Shown piece after piece: positions 41,410 through 51,469 of a DNA stretch of 64,000 nt (within the stretch, counting starts at the first letter, position 1; each line of letters starts with the position of its first letter). The position numbers and the translations under genes were made by a program. This DNA comes from CAYNJG01 sp965216885. GTDB lineage: Bacteria; Planctomycetota; Planctomycetia; Pirellulales; Pirellulaceae. The stretch lies in the NCBI GenBank assembly GCA_965216885.1, contig OZ244209.1, positions 5,518,001 to 5,582,000 on the forward strand, in the 5' to 3' direction. The notes below the pieces were generated by a model. That model had not been told where the DNA came from and did not search any database. It saw only the letters and a program-made list of their open reading frames with translations.

Positions 41410-43263
41410 TTACTTTCCGCTGTAACGAAAAGCATCGCTGGTGACGATCGCAACGATCAGCTCGGAAAACCGGTGATCATTCTCCTCTGCGCTTTTGACT
41501 ATATCGTCCACCAGACACTGATCTCGTGACGAAAGTGCCCGTCCCAAGCCGTAGATTAGCAGTTTGCGGGTGAGGCAACCAGTGAATTCATCACTGTTGG
41601 ATACCAGTATCTGACGCAGTTCGGACGGTTTAGTAAACGTAATTTTGCCTGGTAATTCTCCAGAAGAATCGATGTCGTAGCGGCCGTCCTTCTCTCTCCA
41701 CGACCCAATGGCGTCAAAGTTCTCGAACCCGAACCCCAGCGCATCCATCTTGCGGTGGCAAACGGCACACGAGGGATTCTCGCGATGTTGCTGCATTCGT
41801 TCACGCAACGACCCCAATAATTCGTCCCCCTCCTCCAGCTCAGGCACATTTGGCGGAGGCGGCGGAGGTGGCGTGCCGAGGATGTTGTCCAGAATCCATT
41901 TTCCCCGCTTCACGGGGGATGTCCGAGTTGGATTCGATGTCAGCGTCAGGATGCTCGCGTGCGTGAGAATTCCGCCGCGGCGGTCATCAGAAAGGCTGAC
42001 CTTCTGAAACTCGTCGCCGGAAACGTTGTCGATCCCGTAGTGCTTTGCCAGCCGCTCGTTGAGGAACGTGTAGTCCGAATCGAGCAACTCCAGCACACTC
42101 CTGTCGCTGCGAACGAGCTCGGCAAAGTAACGCTTCGTTTCCATGACCATCGCGTCACGCAATGCATCGTCGAATGTAGGGAACAGATCCGGGTCAGGCG
42201 TCAGATCGCCAAACAGCCGCAACTGCAACCACTGTCCGGCGAAGTTGTCCACGAGCGCTTCCACTCGATCATCCTTCAACATCCGTCGAGCCTGGGCGGC
42301 AAGCACTTCCGGATCGTTGAGCCGACCTTCACGCGCCAGTTGCAGCAGAGTCTCGTCGGGGAGTCGACTCCACAGGAAAAAGGAAAGCCTCGCCGCCACC
42401 GCGTAGTGGTCAAGGAGCTTTGGATTGTCTGTCGTCGCCGACGGGTCTTCCTCCACCCGGAACAGGAACTGGGGAGAAACCAGAATCGCCTGCGTCGCGA
42501 GCTTCATTGCCGCCGGGGATTCATAGCCTTCGTCGATCGCCAACTGGTAGAGTTCCACAAGCCGATCGAGTTCGCCTTCCACCAACGGTCGTCGAAAAGC
42601 CTGGGTGGCCAACTTCTCCAGCGTCGCCTTCACGTCCGCCAGTTCGAATTCACCAAACCGGGGAAGCTTGGGAAACGTCTGCACCCAGACGTTCACCTTG
42701 TCAAACTCGGCGGTCACCTGCTCGGCTGCATCGAGATATTTCTCCATCAGCAGCGGCGGTAGCGACAGGACTTCGCCAAGGTTATCAAAACCTTCGCCCA
42801 CATCGTCGGCAGGGAATTCGCCCGATGCATTGATTTCCAGCCCAAACAGATCGTTGATCACATTGTCATATTCCGCGCGATTCAGACGTCGCACGGTTGC
42901 CCGCGGCTTGACCTCTGCCTGGGAACAATCGAAATTTGCCAATCCACCGTCAATCCATTTGGCGAATGCAGCACGCTCCTTGTCGGTCGGCTGCTCAGCA
43001 TCTTCCGGCGGCATCTCCTGACCGCCCACCTTTTGCAAAACGACCGTCCATTTTGCAAACTGGGCCGGCACATCCGGGACCTCGTCAAATTCAAAAGAGA
43101 ACCCTGCCTCCGGCTCGTCACCCGAGTGACAATCGGCGCAGTACTTTTCCAGGAAGGGTTTGACTTCCAGTTCAAATTCGCGAGCCAATTCTTCTGGTTC
43201 CGCAGCAGACAAACTGCCACAGACCATTAGTAGCGCGACAACAAGCAACGAGGTTGCTCGCAT
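41410..43263 (-). CDS. DUF1592/DUF1588/DUF1585 planctomycete cytochrome-like protein
   Basis: A 617-residue exported protein. After a signal peptide (1-20), C-A-D-C-H-S-G (heme c motif) starts the PSCyt1 region. V-R-R-L-N-R-A-E-Y-D-N begins DUF1587, then DUF1595/DUF1592 (L-S-F-F-L-W-S-R-L-P-D-E-T), DUF1588 with R-G-G-I-L-T-H-A-S and a Pro run, a second C-A-V-C-H, and the DUF1585 tail. The two CxxCH motifs predict heme and electron transfer outside the cytosol. It is the first gene of the DUF1592-DUF1552 pair. The substrate is unknown. Confidence 0.95.
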   Translation of the reverse strand: MRATSLLVVALLMVCGSLSAAEPEELAREFELEVKPFLEKYCADCHSGDEPEAGFSFEFDEVPDVPAQFAKWTVVLQKVGGQEMPPEDAEQPTDKERAAFAKWIDGGLANFDCSQAEVKPRATVRRLNRAEYDNVINDLFGLEINASGEFPADDVGEGFDNLGEVLSLPPLLMEKYLDAAEQVTAEFDKVNVWVQTFPKLPRFGEFELADVKATLEKLATQAFRRPLVEGELDRLVELYQLAIDEGYESPAAMKLATQAILVSPQFLFRVEEDPSATTDNPKLLDHYAVAARLSFFLWSRLPDETLLQLAREGRLNDPEVLAAQARRMLKDDRVEALVDNFAGQWLQLRLFGDLTPDPDLFPTFDDALRDAMVMETKRYFAELVRSDRSVLELLDSDYTFLNERLAKHYGIDNVSGDEFQKVSLSDDRRGGILTHASILTLTSNPTRTSPVKRGKWILDNILGTPPPPPPPNVPELEEGDELLGSLRERMQQHRENPSCAVCHRKMDALGFGFENFDAIGSWREKDGRYDIDSSGELPGKITFTKPSELRQILVSNSDEFTGCLTRKLLIYGLGRALSSRDQCLVDDIVKSAEENDHRFSELIVAIVTSDAFRYSGK

Positions 43264-43516
43264 GGGGTGGGTTCCGATTGAAGAGCATTAGGTGGGCAAC
43301 GTTGTAGGCCCGCCATTATACGCGTGGAAGCTGTGCCCGACGAGTCTCAATACAGCCGGAATGGGTGGCCGCGACTACCGGATTTTACGAAAAATCTTAA
43401 GCGCGACGCGTTTGCCGGCAGTTTTGCGGATCAGCGAGGCCGCCGCAAACACCAGAATTCGCCGCCGGTCACGCACCACTGATGGACAGCAAAAGGACGG
43501 ACAATCTACTGTCTCG

Positions 43517-46039
43517 CTATTGTCGCGGCTCCACGCCCAGCAGATGCCGCACAAAGAAATCTTGCCGACGACGATTCGCGTAAGGCGATTCACCCACACC
43601 ATGCCCTGCCCCGGGAACGATCAGGAAGTCAAAATCCTTGTCGGCCTTGATCAACGCGTCGACCACCTGCATCGTCGATGCGGGATCGACATTGCGATCC
43701 AGTTCGCCGACGGTGAGGAATAGCTTGCCCGTCAGTCGATGCGCTTGCGTGACATTCGATTGTTCTTCGTAGTGCGGCCCGATGGGATACCCCATCCAGA
43801 GTTCGTTCCACCAGACTTTGTCCATCCGGTTATCGTGGCAGCCGCAGTCAGCAACGCCCACTTTGTAGAACTCGCCAAAGGCCAGCAGCGCTCGCACCGT
43901 ACTCTGACCACCTGCCGAACCGCCAAAAATTCCAACTCGCGAGATGTCCAGCTGCTTGTACCTTCGGGCCGCAACCTGCATCCACAATATGCGATCGGGA
44001 AAACCACTGTCGCCAAGGTTCTGCCAACAGATGTCGTGAAATGCCTTTGAGCGGTTGGACGTTCCCATGCCATCAATTTGCACCACCACAAAACCAAGCT
44101 CGGCGTAACTCTGATCCCGACGGTAAGCAGAGAACGACTTGGGCACGAACGAACCGTGTGGTCCCGCGTAGATTTTCTCAATCACCGCGTACTTTTTCGA
44201 CTCGTCAAAATTCGTTGGTCGATAGATGACACCAAATATGTCCGTTTTGCCATCTCGAGCCTTCGCCACGAACCGCTCGGGCGCTCGCCAACCCGTCGCC
44301 AGCAGATCGGTCCAGTCAGCACGCTCCAGTTCGCAAACCAGTTCGCCATCGCTACTTCGCCGCAGCTCGGTAACCGGCGGCATGTCGACGCGTGAGTAGC
44401 GATCGATAAAGTGAGTTCCATCCGGTGAGTACTCGATCTTGTGCGTGCCGTTGCCGCGAGTCAGGAACGTCAGGTTCGAACCATCAAAATCCACGAACCC
44501 ATAATGGATGTAGTACGGATCCTGCTCGGGAAAGACGCCGCTGGCAGTGAACCAGATACGACGCTGCCCGGCATCAACCCGCTCCACGCGCCGCACGACC
44601 CACTCGCCGCCCGTGATCTGATTCTTGACGTCCCCTGTCCGGGAATCGTAGAGATAAAGATGATTCCAACCATCCCGTTCCGACATCCAGATGATCTCGT
44701 TCGAATCATCGAGGTATTCGTCGTACCGTTTGTAGGCATAGTCGATAAACGTCGTGCTGACTTCGTCTACCAGCGCGGCCGCCTCACCCGTTTCGGCATC
44801 CACCACGACGATCCGCAAAACCTGGTGGCCTCGCTGATTGTAGAGGAACGTGAAACGTCGCGAGTCGGGCTGCCAGCGCAGGTGATTGATCGACCACGGG
44901 TTTGGGAACAACTCGTCACTGACGGGAATCTGCTTCTTCGTGCGAACATCAAACAACCGCGGCCGTGACTGAGGCAGCTCGTCGCCGGGCTTGGCATAGT
45001 CCATCGAATGCAGTTTCGGTTGCAACTGGTCCTTCGGTGAGGACTCAACCAAATAGACGGTTCGTTGTTCGCCTGCCGTCCGCTGCATGACGACCAGTTT
45101 TTGCGAATCGGGCGACCATTGCATGCGTCCCTGATACGCGTCGTCTTCGCTGCCATCCTCGGTGAGCTGAAATTCTGCTTGCGAGTCAACATTCACAAGC
45201 ACCACGTTGTGATCCCGTACCAACGCCCGCCACTCACCATTGGGCGATATTCCTGACGGTCGTTCGCTGCGGTCTTTCCGACGATCCGACTTTTGCGGAG
45301 CGGTGGAAATCTTCGCCGAACCATCGATGATTGCGTCACGATTTTGGTCCGCAGCGCGAAAGACCGCCAGCGGCTTACCAGCTTTCGAGGTCGCCAGCCA
45401 GACGTGCCCGCCGAATGTGTGCTGTTCGCGTTCTGCGCCGGGCTTGAGCTCGCCGTACTTCTGACGCTGACCGTCACCCTGCACCCAATACAGTTCGACA
45501 CTCTCTTTCGTGCGGTTGATGAATCGCACCCAGACTTCCTCGCCGTTCCCACCGGAACCAACGATACGGTCGAGAGAGGGCAGCGAGCTTCCGCCACGAG
45601 CTGCATTTAGCACCTCGATGCCTTCCAGCTTATAGCTGGTCAAATCGCACTTCCAACTGGCTCCGCCCGCAGCAAAGAACAACGTGCCATCTTCATCGAA
45701 TCGAAGGGAACTGATCGGTAGCGCATCGGGCGTCGCGTAGATATTCGATGACGACGTAATTGCCTCCGCGAGCCGCTTGTGATCAAACGCCAGCTCGCGC
45801 GTTCCCTTCTGTACATCCACGAACACGAAGTCGTGCTTGTCTTTGGCGGTCGAAACCCGATACCAGAAGTTACCGGTCTCCTCATTCCAATTCGGTTCAA
45901 CGCGGTCGCGGAAGACCTTGCCGCGGGTCCGCTCACGTAGGTCGGCGGCCCGTTCGTAGTCGGCTTTGGTGCCTTGAGCGAATGAACTGCAACAAAGTGC
46001 AAGAACGATGAAGAGGGTTTGGGTAGCTGTTCGTTTCAT
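43517..46039 (-). CDS. S9 family prolyl oligopeptidase (DPP4-like), exported
   Basis: An 840-residue protein: signal peptide (1-20), a DPP-IV-type beta-propeller (about 60-580; repeats such as S-P-N-G-E-W-R-A-L-V and W-S-P-D-S-Q-K-L-V) and an alpha/beta-hydrolase domain. The Ser nucleophile is in G-G-S-A-G-G, about 130 residues from the end. Asp is in G-E-L-D-R-N-V-D, and His in G-A-G-H-G-V, so the triad is complete. It cleaves proline-containing peptides, probably in the periplasm. I start at 46039, where the signal peptide begins; the open frame to 46162 adds non-signal sequence. Confidence 0.92.
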   Translation of the reverse strand: MKRTATQTLFIVLALCCSSFAQGTKADYERAADLRERTRGKVFRDRVEPNWNEETGNFWYRVSTAKDKHDFVFVDVQKGTRELAFDHKRLAEAITSSSNIYATPDALPISSLRFDEDGTLFFAAGGASWKCDLTSYKLEGIEVLNAARGGSSLPSLDRIVGSGGNGEEVWVRFINRTKESVELYWVQGDGQRQKYGELKPGAEREQHTFGGHVWLATSKAGKPLAVFRAADQNRDAIIDGSAKISTAPQKSDRRKDRSERPSGISPNGEWRALVRDHNVVLVNVDSQAEFQLTEDGSEDDAYQGRMQWSPDSQKLVVMQRTAGEQRTVYLVESSPKDQLQPKLHSMDYAKPGDELPQSRPRLFDVRTKKQIPVSDELFPNPWSINHLRWQPDSRRFTFLYNQRGHQVLRIVVVDAETGEAAALVDEVSTTFIDYAYKRYDEYLDDSNEIIWMSERDGWNHLYLYDSRTGDVKNQITGGEWVVRRVERVDAGQRRIWFTASGVFPEQDPYYIHYGFVDFDGSNLTFLTRGNGTHKIEYSPDGTHFIDRYSRVDMPPVTELRRSSDGELVCELERADWTDLLATGWRAPERFVAKARDGKTDIFGVIYRPTNFDESKKYAVIEKIYAGPHGSFVPKSFSAYRRDQSYAELGFVVVQIDGMGTSNRSKAFHDICWQNLGDSGFPDRILWMQVAARRYKQLDISRVGIFGGSAGGQSTVRALLAFGEFYKVGVADCGCHDNRMDKVWWNELWMGYPIGPHYEEQSNVTQAHRLTGKLFLTVGELDRNVDPASTMQVVDALIKADKDFDFLIVPGAGHGVGESPYANRRRQDFFVRHLLGVEPRQ

Positions 46040-46214
46040 GCGCACGTATGAATCGCGAGAGGAGCGGTGCCAATGACCACGCCGGTTGGTAGCCGGGCTG
46101 GTCAGCAAATGGTAACCCGAAAGCCCGATCCGGGCGAAGTGTTTTCCATCACGACACTCCAAAGACGCGTCGATACTACAAATGCATCGCGGGCACGCGT
46201 TTCAGAAAGACCGA

Positions 46215-47264
46215 TCAGTTGCCGTTTGGCAGCAGTTGCGGTAGCTCACAGGCAAGAATTTCCGTGAACTCCCGGCGGCCCTGTGTATTGAGATGTGAAT
46301 GGTCGTGAAATCCGTGTGCACCGATCGCATTCTGATAGTCGAGAATCGGAACGTTCAATTCCGCGACAAGGCCACGAAAAACATCGGCTGCCTCGGGCGG
46401 CAGACGTTCAATCAGAACCGGGTGCGTCGGCATCAGCATGATCGCGACGCGTGAACCGCGGCTGCGGGCTTTGCGAATCATGTTCAGCAAGCTGGTTCCC
46501 TGCCGACCATCCCTGTCGTAATTCTCAATTCGAAAGTACCCACGACTTTCATAGTCCGACATTCGCAACTGCATCACACTGTCAGGGACGACACCGAGAT
46601 ACTGCTTTTGCATGGGACGCCAGGCATCCACGTCCTGGTATCGAGGATCATATTCATGGCCCAGCAAGTGAAGGAGCTGACGTCGCCCGGCGAGCAGTTT
46701 ACGATCGGCCGAATAGCGAATCGCAGACCGATCCAGCGACGGCCTGAACGGTCGAACGACCAGATGGAACGGGCTAATCGCCATCACGATGCAGTCGACA
46801 TCGAGGTTACTCTCGAATAGCGGCGAGGCCAGATCCTCCAGTCCGCGAATCGTCGCATCACTGGCTCCGCAGAGTCCAAGGTAACGAATCGGGGCTTGAT
46901 CGTCTTCCGCCAGCTGCTTCAGGTCGATACCTTCCTGCCCACCGGAAAAACCAATGAAGGCCAGCGTCGGTTGACCGGGAATGAGATTACCGGCCGCCGC
47001 GTCGCGCAGCGCACTATCGACTCGCCCCTGTACATCCTCAACGTAACCCAATCCCGCCAACCGCTGAGGAAACGCCTGTGGAATGACGTTCGGCAGCTGC
47101 TGCACGATCAGCCATGCGATCAACAGCGCGAGTCCGACGTAGGCTCCCACAATCAGCAACGGCCTGACTCGAGCCAGTTCCAGCTCAATCGCGGGTGGAT
47201 GTCCCGCGACAGGACTGAACTCGCCTTCTTTCCATTCCCATGATTTGGATGACGATTCCATCAA
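46215..47264 (-). CDS. Membrane-anchored SGNH-like protein of the MBOAT operon
   Basis: A 349-residue protein with one N-terminal transmembrane segment (about 33-57) and a large extracytoplasmic part. Its S-G-G-Q-E near residue 107, and D-H-S-H-L-N-T-Q-G near the end, are arranged like the Ser and Asp-x-x-His of SGNH-type (AlgJ/DltD-like) proteins that work with MBOAT acyltransferases. It is the last gene of the ACP-methyltransferase-FkbH-MBOAT operon and overlaps nothing; the small membrane protein stops one base before it starts. I infer that it completes transfer of an acyl group to a surface polymer. Confidence 0.7.
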   Translation of the reverse strand: MMESSSKSWEWKEGEFSPVAGHPPAIELELARVRPLLIVGAYVGLALLIAWLIVQQLPNVIPQAFPQRLAGLGYVEDVQGRVDSALRDAAAGNLIPGQPTLAFIGFSGGQEGIDLKQLAEDDQAPIRYLGLCGASDATIRGLEDLASPLFESNLDVDCIVMAISPFHLVVRPFRPSLDRSAIRYSADRKLLAGRRQLLHLLGHEYDPRYQDVDAWRPMQKQYLGVVPDSVMQLRMSDYESRGYFRIENYDRDGRQGTSLLNMIRKARSRGSRVAIMLMPTHPVLIERLPPEAADVFRGLVAELNVPILDYQNAIGAHGFHDHSHLNTQGRREFTEILACELPQLLPNGN

Positions 47265-47486
47265 TCAAAACCCCTGATAGAAGAACGGGTCGTCGGAGCT
47301 CAGGAAAAACCAGACGACGGACAACTGCAGCGTGACCCACATCAAACGAACCCAAAACTGCGAGGCCGTGATGCCGTCGATGGGCGCGAACAAACTGAAA
47401 TCGTCATTTGTCTGCGCCGCAGGGTTCGTTTGCGACGCTCTCGTCTGTGCCGCCTTCGTGCGATCGTTTATTTCGGTAGTAGACAT
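47265..47486 (-). CDS. Small single-pass membrane protein of the MBOAT operon
   Basis: A 73-residue protein: a polar N-terminal half rich in Thr, Asn and Gln, one transmembrane helix (about 45-62, V-R-L-M-W-V-T-L-Q-L-S-V-V-W-F-F), and a short tail ending F-Y-Q-G-F. The start ATG is 14 bp after the MBOAT stop, and the stop abuts the SGNH-like gene. Similar tiny membrane proteins occur in DltX-type operons, but I cannot claim homology. Confidence 0.65.
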   Translation of the reverse strand: MSTTEINDRTKAAQTRASQTNPAAQTNDDFSLFAPIDGITASQFWVRLMWVTLQLSVVWFFLSSDDPFFYQGF

Positions 47487-47500
47487 GAATCTGTTTTCCG

Positions 47501-48655
47501 TCAGATGTAGAGCGTCAACAGCGAAACGGCAATGAACTGATAAGTCGCAAACGTGGACGCGATCCGGATGCGCGGGTCCGCCATGTAGACCTTGAGTTGC
47601 TTCGAGCCCAACCGCTTCGTGAGGTAATGCTTGTAGGTGTTCACACACATCAGGCCGGCACAGTGAAACAGCCCCCAGATGAGAAAGTTCACTCCAATGC
47701 CGTGCCATAACCCGCAAGCCATAAACGAAACGCCCACCGCAAGGTTGGCGCACATGAGAGGACTCCATCGCCTGCGTCGCACCAGATTCATCTGGATCGG
47801 TATGAACAGATTCCGCCGCACCCACTGGGACAACGAAATGTGCCATCGCTCCCAGAAATCGATAACGTTCCGGGCGAGATAGGGCTGGTCGAAATTCTCG
47901 GGCGTCACCACACCGATCAAGCGACCGACTCCCACAACAATGTCGTTGTAGGCACTAAAATCAACGTACAGCCACAGCGAGAAAACCTGAAGTTCAATCA
48001 ACCAGAGCCATCCGGTCGACTGAAACTCCGACAGGAACAGCTCCTTCAGCACGTACGCGATGACGAACTTCTTGAAGAATCCACGCGCGATCCTTTCGGT
48101 CGCTTCAAACGCGTCACGCATCGACGGTGCGTTCGGGACAGAATCAGAATTCTCCAGTTCGACGAACTCCGACCAGGCCTGAATCGGTCCGGCGGGCAGC
48201 ATGTGGAACGGCAGTAAGTAGTTGATCAGAGCAACCACATCGGGCGCCTTGCGTGTCTCCCAGACCGCTCGAAACAACTCCAACAGACGCAGAAACACAT
48301 AAGAGAATCCGATCGCACCCAACAATGGATTCAAGGAGACGTTTCCGAACGCCTCGGCAATGTCCGGTCGCTTATGGAGTACAAAGCCAACCAGCGTCAC
48401 GGCAACTCCGGCACCACAGGTAGCCACGGCCGCCCGACCTTTTGCAATCGCCTCCAACGCCAGCGCAACCAGCAGGAGACCGGCGACAATGGCAACGACC
48501 CAGGCGTCCAGCAACAACCACAGGAATCCGAGGTTCAACACCGCGAACAGGACGCGCCGCACGCTCTTCTGCTTGAGTGGAACAAGCAGCAACGCGGCAG
48601 CCAGCACGACCAGCCAGAAGACCGGCGATGTGATATCAATGTGGCCTCGGTCCAT
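47501..48655 (-). CDS. MBOAT family O-acyltransferase
   Basis: A 384-residue polytopic membrane enzyme with about ten hydrophobic segments. MBOAT landmarks are L-P-F-H-M-L-P-A-G-P-I-Q, the W-E-R-W-H-I-S-L-S-Q-W loop, and the catalytic His in C-G-L-W-H-G-I-G-V-N-F. These AlgI/DltB-like proteins move acyl groups from a cytoplasmic donor, often acyl-ACP, to extracytoplasmic polymers. The ATG at 48655 is 4 bp past the FkbH-like stop. The operon context suggests an unusual ACP-bound acyl donor. Confidence 0.92.
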   Translation of the reverse strand: MDRGHIDITSPVFWLVVLAAALLLVPLKQKSVRRVLFAVLNLGFLWLLLDAWVVAIVAGLLLVALALEAIAKGRAAVATCGAGVAVTLVGFVLHKRPDIAEAFGNVSLNPLLGAIGFSYVFLRLLELFRAVWETRKAPDVVALINYLLPFHMLPAGPIQAWSEFVELENSDSVPNAPSMRDAFEATERIARGFFKKFVIAYVLKELFLSEFQSTGWLWLIELQVFSLWLYVDFSAYNDIVVGVGRLIGVVTPENFDQPYLARNVIDFWERWHISLSQWVRRNLFIPIQMNLVRRRRWSPLMCANLAVGVSFMACGLWHGIGVNFLIWGLFHCAGLMCVNTYKHYLTKRLGSKQLKVYMADPRIRIASTFATYQFIAVSLLTLYI

Positions 48656-48659
48656 CTTC

Positions 48660-50534
48660 TCAGTCCACTTCCGTCGAACTCGAGGCGGTGGAACGAACGA
48701 ACGTTTCACACGGGGCGAACGTGGCCAGTGGTGCCGTAAATCGCGCTGCGTCGCCACTTCCATCTTGCGATTCAAAACCACACTCGGAATAGAAACTGGC
48801 AACCTGTGCATTCTTTGGCGACGAAATGTACTCGCCGTCCATTGCCTGATAGCCAAGCTCGCAAGCTCGGTCGGCGACGCAATTCATGAGATGGTGTTCG
48901 ACCGTGCGGCCGATTGCCCGGCAACTCATCAACCACGTATCGAGCCGCAATACGCGGGGATCGTCTTCATCGGGTTCGCCCAACACAAGTGAAACGAGGC
49001 CATACTCGCCAAATCGATCCGTCAGCCTCAACACGAGCCCAAGGGCCCGATCGTCAGCAAGCATCTTCGTGACGAGTTCGGGTGTATGCCGCCGCGTCGT
49101 CAGATTGAACTGATTGGTCTTCGCGAGGAGTTGGCCCACACGTTTCATGTCGCCCGTTTGAATCACGCTGACTTCGGCAGTCATGTTCAATGACCGCAGA
49201 TACTCCTCCACCGACGTCGCAGATTCCTGTACCGAGCGACGATGCTGTTCCGCACAATACTGTTCTGCTCGTTGCAGGTCCGCAGCCGTCAGCCCGGGAG
49301 ACTCAAACCACATTCCATACTGCAAGGCCGAAACATAGTTCGCCGGATCGTCGGGCACATCCACGACTTCGACCATCGGTAGCTGCTGACGAATAGCCTC
49401 GCGTTCCACGGGGTTGTCGTCAAAGAACACGAAACTTTCGAGACCGAGGTTTAGAGTCTGGGAGATGCGTTCGATCGCCATCGGCTTCGGGTCCCAGCTG
49501 GCCTCAAACGCTGCGATATCATCCAGCGAGAGCACCATGTCCCGATTCAACTCGAAGGGTTCGCGTGCATCCTGAGGATTGTTCTTGGAACAAACGGCCA
49601 ACAGGACACCGCGTTTTTTGAGTGCCGCGGCGAATTTCTGGAAACGACGAAATGCCTCTCCGTCCGGACTGTCGCCAAGCTCCACACCGTGTGCCCCCAG
49701 CTCGCCGACGACGCCTCCCCACAAGGTATTGTCGAGATCCAGCACGAGGCATTTCTTCGGTCCCACCGTGGTAGCTCGAATTCCCGCAAACAAATGCCGC
49801 ACCAGTTCAGCAACGCCCAGCTGACTGAAGGGCTGTTTCGTCCAGGCGTAATTCCTGCCGTCGTAGAACGCTCGGCGGCCAACTTCGGCGGACACCTGTT
49901 CGAGGTCGACGAAGTAGGCGTTCGGCGGCAGAGCCTCTGCAAGTGCATCGTTCATGTTGCGAACCGTGCGAACATCGCCGCCAAAGCGACGCCCGACGTG
50001 TGAACCCATCGCGCCGGGATGCATCCAGTCGTAACCGACTTGAATGAGTCGAGCACCGGGCGGCAGCATACTCCACGCCTGCCTCCAGCCTGCCAACTCG
50101 TCGTCGATCCGTTGTTGCTCGGAGCGATCATCTGCGGCCAGCAGTCGTTGATGCCAGGGCAGCAGGACCTGCACGTCCGTTTCTCGTTCCTGACCGGATT
50201 GAAGGCCGGAGAGTTCCTGAATAATGGAATCGTATTCGCCGTCTCCGACGGTGAGCGCAATGCCTCGCCCCCACGCTTCGGCGACGAGCGGTGCTGTCAG
50301 AAATGAAGTCGTGCACTGCCCAAGCATATGACAATCAAGCGTGGGCTGTTCCAGCTCGTCGAACATGCCGCGAATCAAGCGGCCCGCAGCATCCAGTTGC
50401 GTAAAGGGTAAAGCCCCCACACGCAAGGCCGACTGTAAACTCGACAGCGCCTCGCTGGTACGGCCTTCACGACGGAGCTGTTTGCATTCGCGCAGGAAGT
50501 TCTGTTGAGTGCGAGGATCGACGGTCCCAAGCAT
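48660..50534 (-). CDS. FkbH-like HAD-IIIC family protein
   Basis: A 624-residue FkbH-type protein. The HAD nucleophile is in D-L-D-N-T-L-W (266-272), with V-C-S-K-N-N-P (motif II) and F-F-D-D-N-P-V-E-R (motif III). The C-terminal third is a GNAT-like part with L-N-M-T-A-E-V and T-N-Q-F-N-L-T-T-R. FkbH proteins load 1,3-bisphosphoglycerate onto an acyl carrier protein as a glyceryl group. Here the ACP is two genes upstream. N-terminal residues 65-130 (M-L-G-Q-C-T-T) may be an SGNH-like region. A glyceryl donor for the MBOAT is inferred. Confidence 0.9.
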   Translation of the reverse strand: MLGTVDPRTQQNFLRECKQLRREGRTSEALSSLQSALRVGALPFTQLDAAGRLIRGMFDELEQPTLDCHMLGQCTTSFLTAPLVAEAWGRGIALTVGDGEYDSIIQELSGLQSGQERETDVQVLLPWHQRLLAADDRSEQQRIDDELAGWRQAWSMLPPGARLIQVGYDWMHPGAMGSHVGRRFGGDVRTVRNMNDALAEALPPNAYFVDLEQVSAEVGRRAFYDGRNYAWTKQPFSQLGVAELVRHLFAGIRATTVGPKKCLVLDLDNTLWGGVVGELGAHGVELGDSPDGEAFRRFQKFAAALKKRGVLLAVCSKNNPQDAREPFELNRDMVLSLDDIAAFEASWDPKPMAIERISQTLNLGLESFVFFDDNPVEREAIRQQLPMVEVVDVPDDPANYVSALQYGMWFESPGLTAADLQRAEQYCAEQHRRSVQESATSVEEYLRSLNMTAEVSVIQTGDMKRVGQLLAKTNQFNLTTRRHTPELVTKMLADDRALGLVLRLTDRFGEYGLVSLVLGEPDEDDPRVLRLDTWLMSCRAIGRTVEHHLMNCVADRACELGYQAMDGEYISSPKNAQVASFYSECGFESQDGSGDAARFTAPLATFAPCETFVRSTASSSTEVD

Positions 50535-50552
50535 GTTCGTGAACCTTTCCGG

Positions 50553-51392
50553 TCAGGCGGTTGGTCGCTGAGGTTTTTCCAACAGAAGCATCATGGAACG
50601 AGGTACGAATTTCGCTCGAGGTAGCGTCCGGGCGGGGTTGGACGAGAGTGTTTGGACGGCTCGAAGTCCGGCCTGCTCGGGCATTTTGACCAGTTCCGAT
50701 TCCTGACGGAATTCGTAAATGTGGTCCACCTGCGCGGCAGTGAGCACTCCCGTCATGAATGCGCGACCTCCGGGCTTCAGCAGGTGTTCGATAACCGCAA
50801 ACAGTTTTTCGGGCGTCTCGAGGTGTTCGACCAGAAAACAGCAGATGCAGGCATCCGCCGATTCAGCGGGCATCTCCGCAAGGTCCAGTGCGTCGCGTTC
50901 CTCATAGGATGCGCGATCGCTGACGCCAGCAGCCTTTGCCGTGGACGTGGCGATCTCAATGGATGCCGAGCTAATGTCATAACCCTTTAACGAAAGGTCA
51001 CGACGTTGATGCAAAGCCCACGCCCCCCAGTAGCCATGACCGGGTGCAATCTCGACAAGCTTGGCCTGCTGGGGCAGACGATCGACAAAGTCCAAGTCGA
51101 ATCGTCGCCAGATTTCCATATGATGTGCCCATAAGAAGTTCGTAAGGTAGACGCCCCACAGGTAGTTCGACATGCCTTCCTTCTGGCTATAGTGACTGTC
51201 GTAGACTTCCTGGTAGGTTTTATTTTCATAGGCACCGGCAATCTCATAGCGAGCCTGCGCCATGTTCACGTCGGTGGTGAACTGGGCATAAGCATCGACG
51301 GTGCGTTCAATGGCTTCTGACCCCCGCGCGGCTTCAGTCCATGCAAGTGTGGTCTCGGCGATCTCATGAAAGCGATCCGGATCAACGCTCAT
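50553..51392 (-). CDS. Class I SAM-dependent methyltransferase of the FkbH operon
   Basis: A 279-residue (or longer) methyltransferase: motif I is V-E-I-A-P-G-H-G-Y-W-G, the acidic position is in L-K-G-Y-D-I-S, and A-D-A-C-I-C-C-F-L-V-E-H is motif IV. The acceptor could be the ACP-bound glyceryl group. The ATG at 51392 has AGGAGG only 2 bp away. The same frame is open upstream to an ATT at 51467 that has a perfect AGGAGG at 7-bp spacing, so the true protein may be 25 residues longer. It sits between the ACP and FkbH-like genes. Confidence 0.85.
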   Translation of the reverse strand: MSVDPDRFHEIAETTLAWTEAARGSEAIERTVDAYAQFTTDVNMAQARYEIAGAYENKTYQEVYDSHYSQKEGMSNYLWGVYLTNFLWAHHMEIWRRFDLDFVDRLPQQAKLVEIAPGHGYWGAWALHQRRDLSLKGYDISSASIEIATSTAKAAGVSDRASYEERDALDLAEMPAESADACICCFLVEHLETPEKLFAVIEHLLKPGGRAFMTGVLTAAQVDHIYEFRQESELVKMPEQAGLRAVQTLSSNPARTLPRAKFVPRSMMLLLEKPQRPTA

Positions 51393-51469
51393 CGCCTCCT
51401 CGATGCCCTCGCGGAAACGGGGATACGATTCGTCGACATAGTCGAGAAGTTTGGGTAGAAGACTAATGA

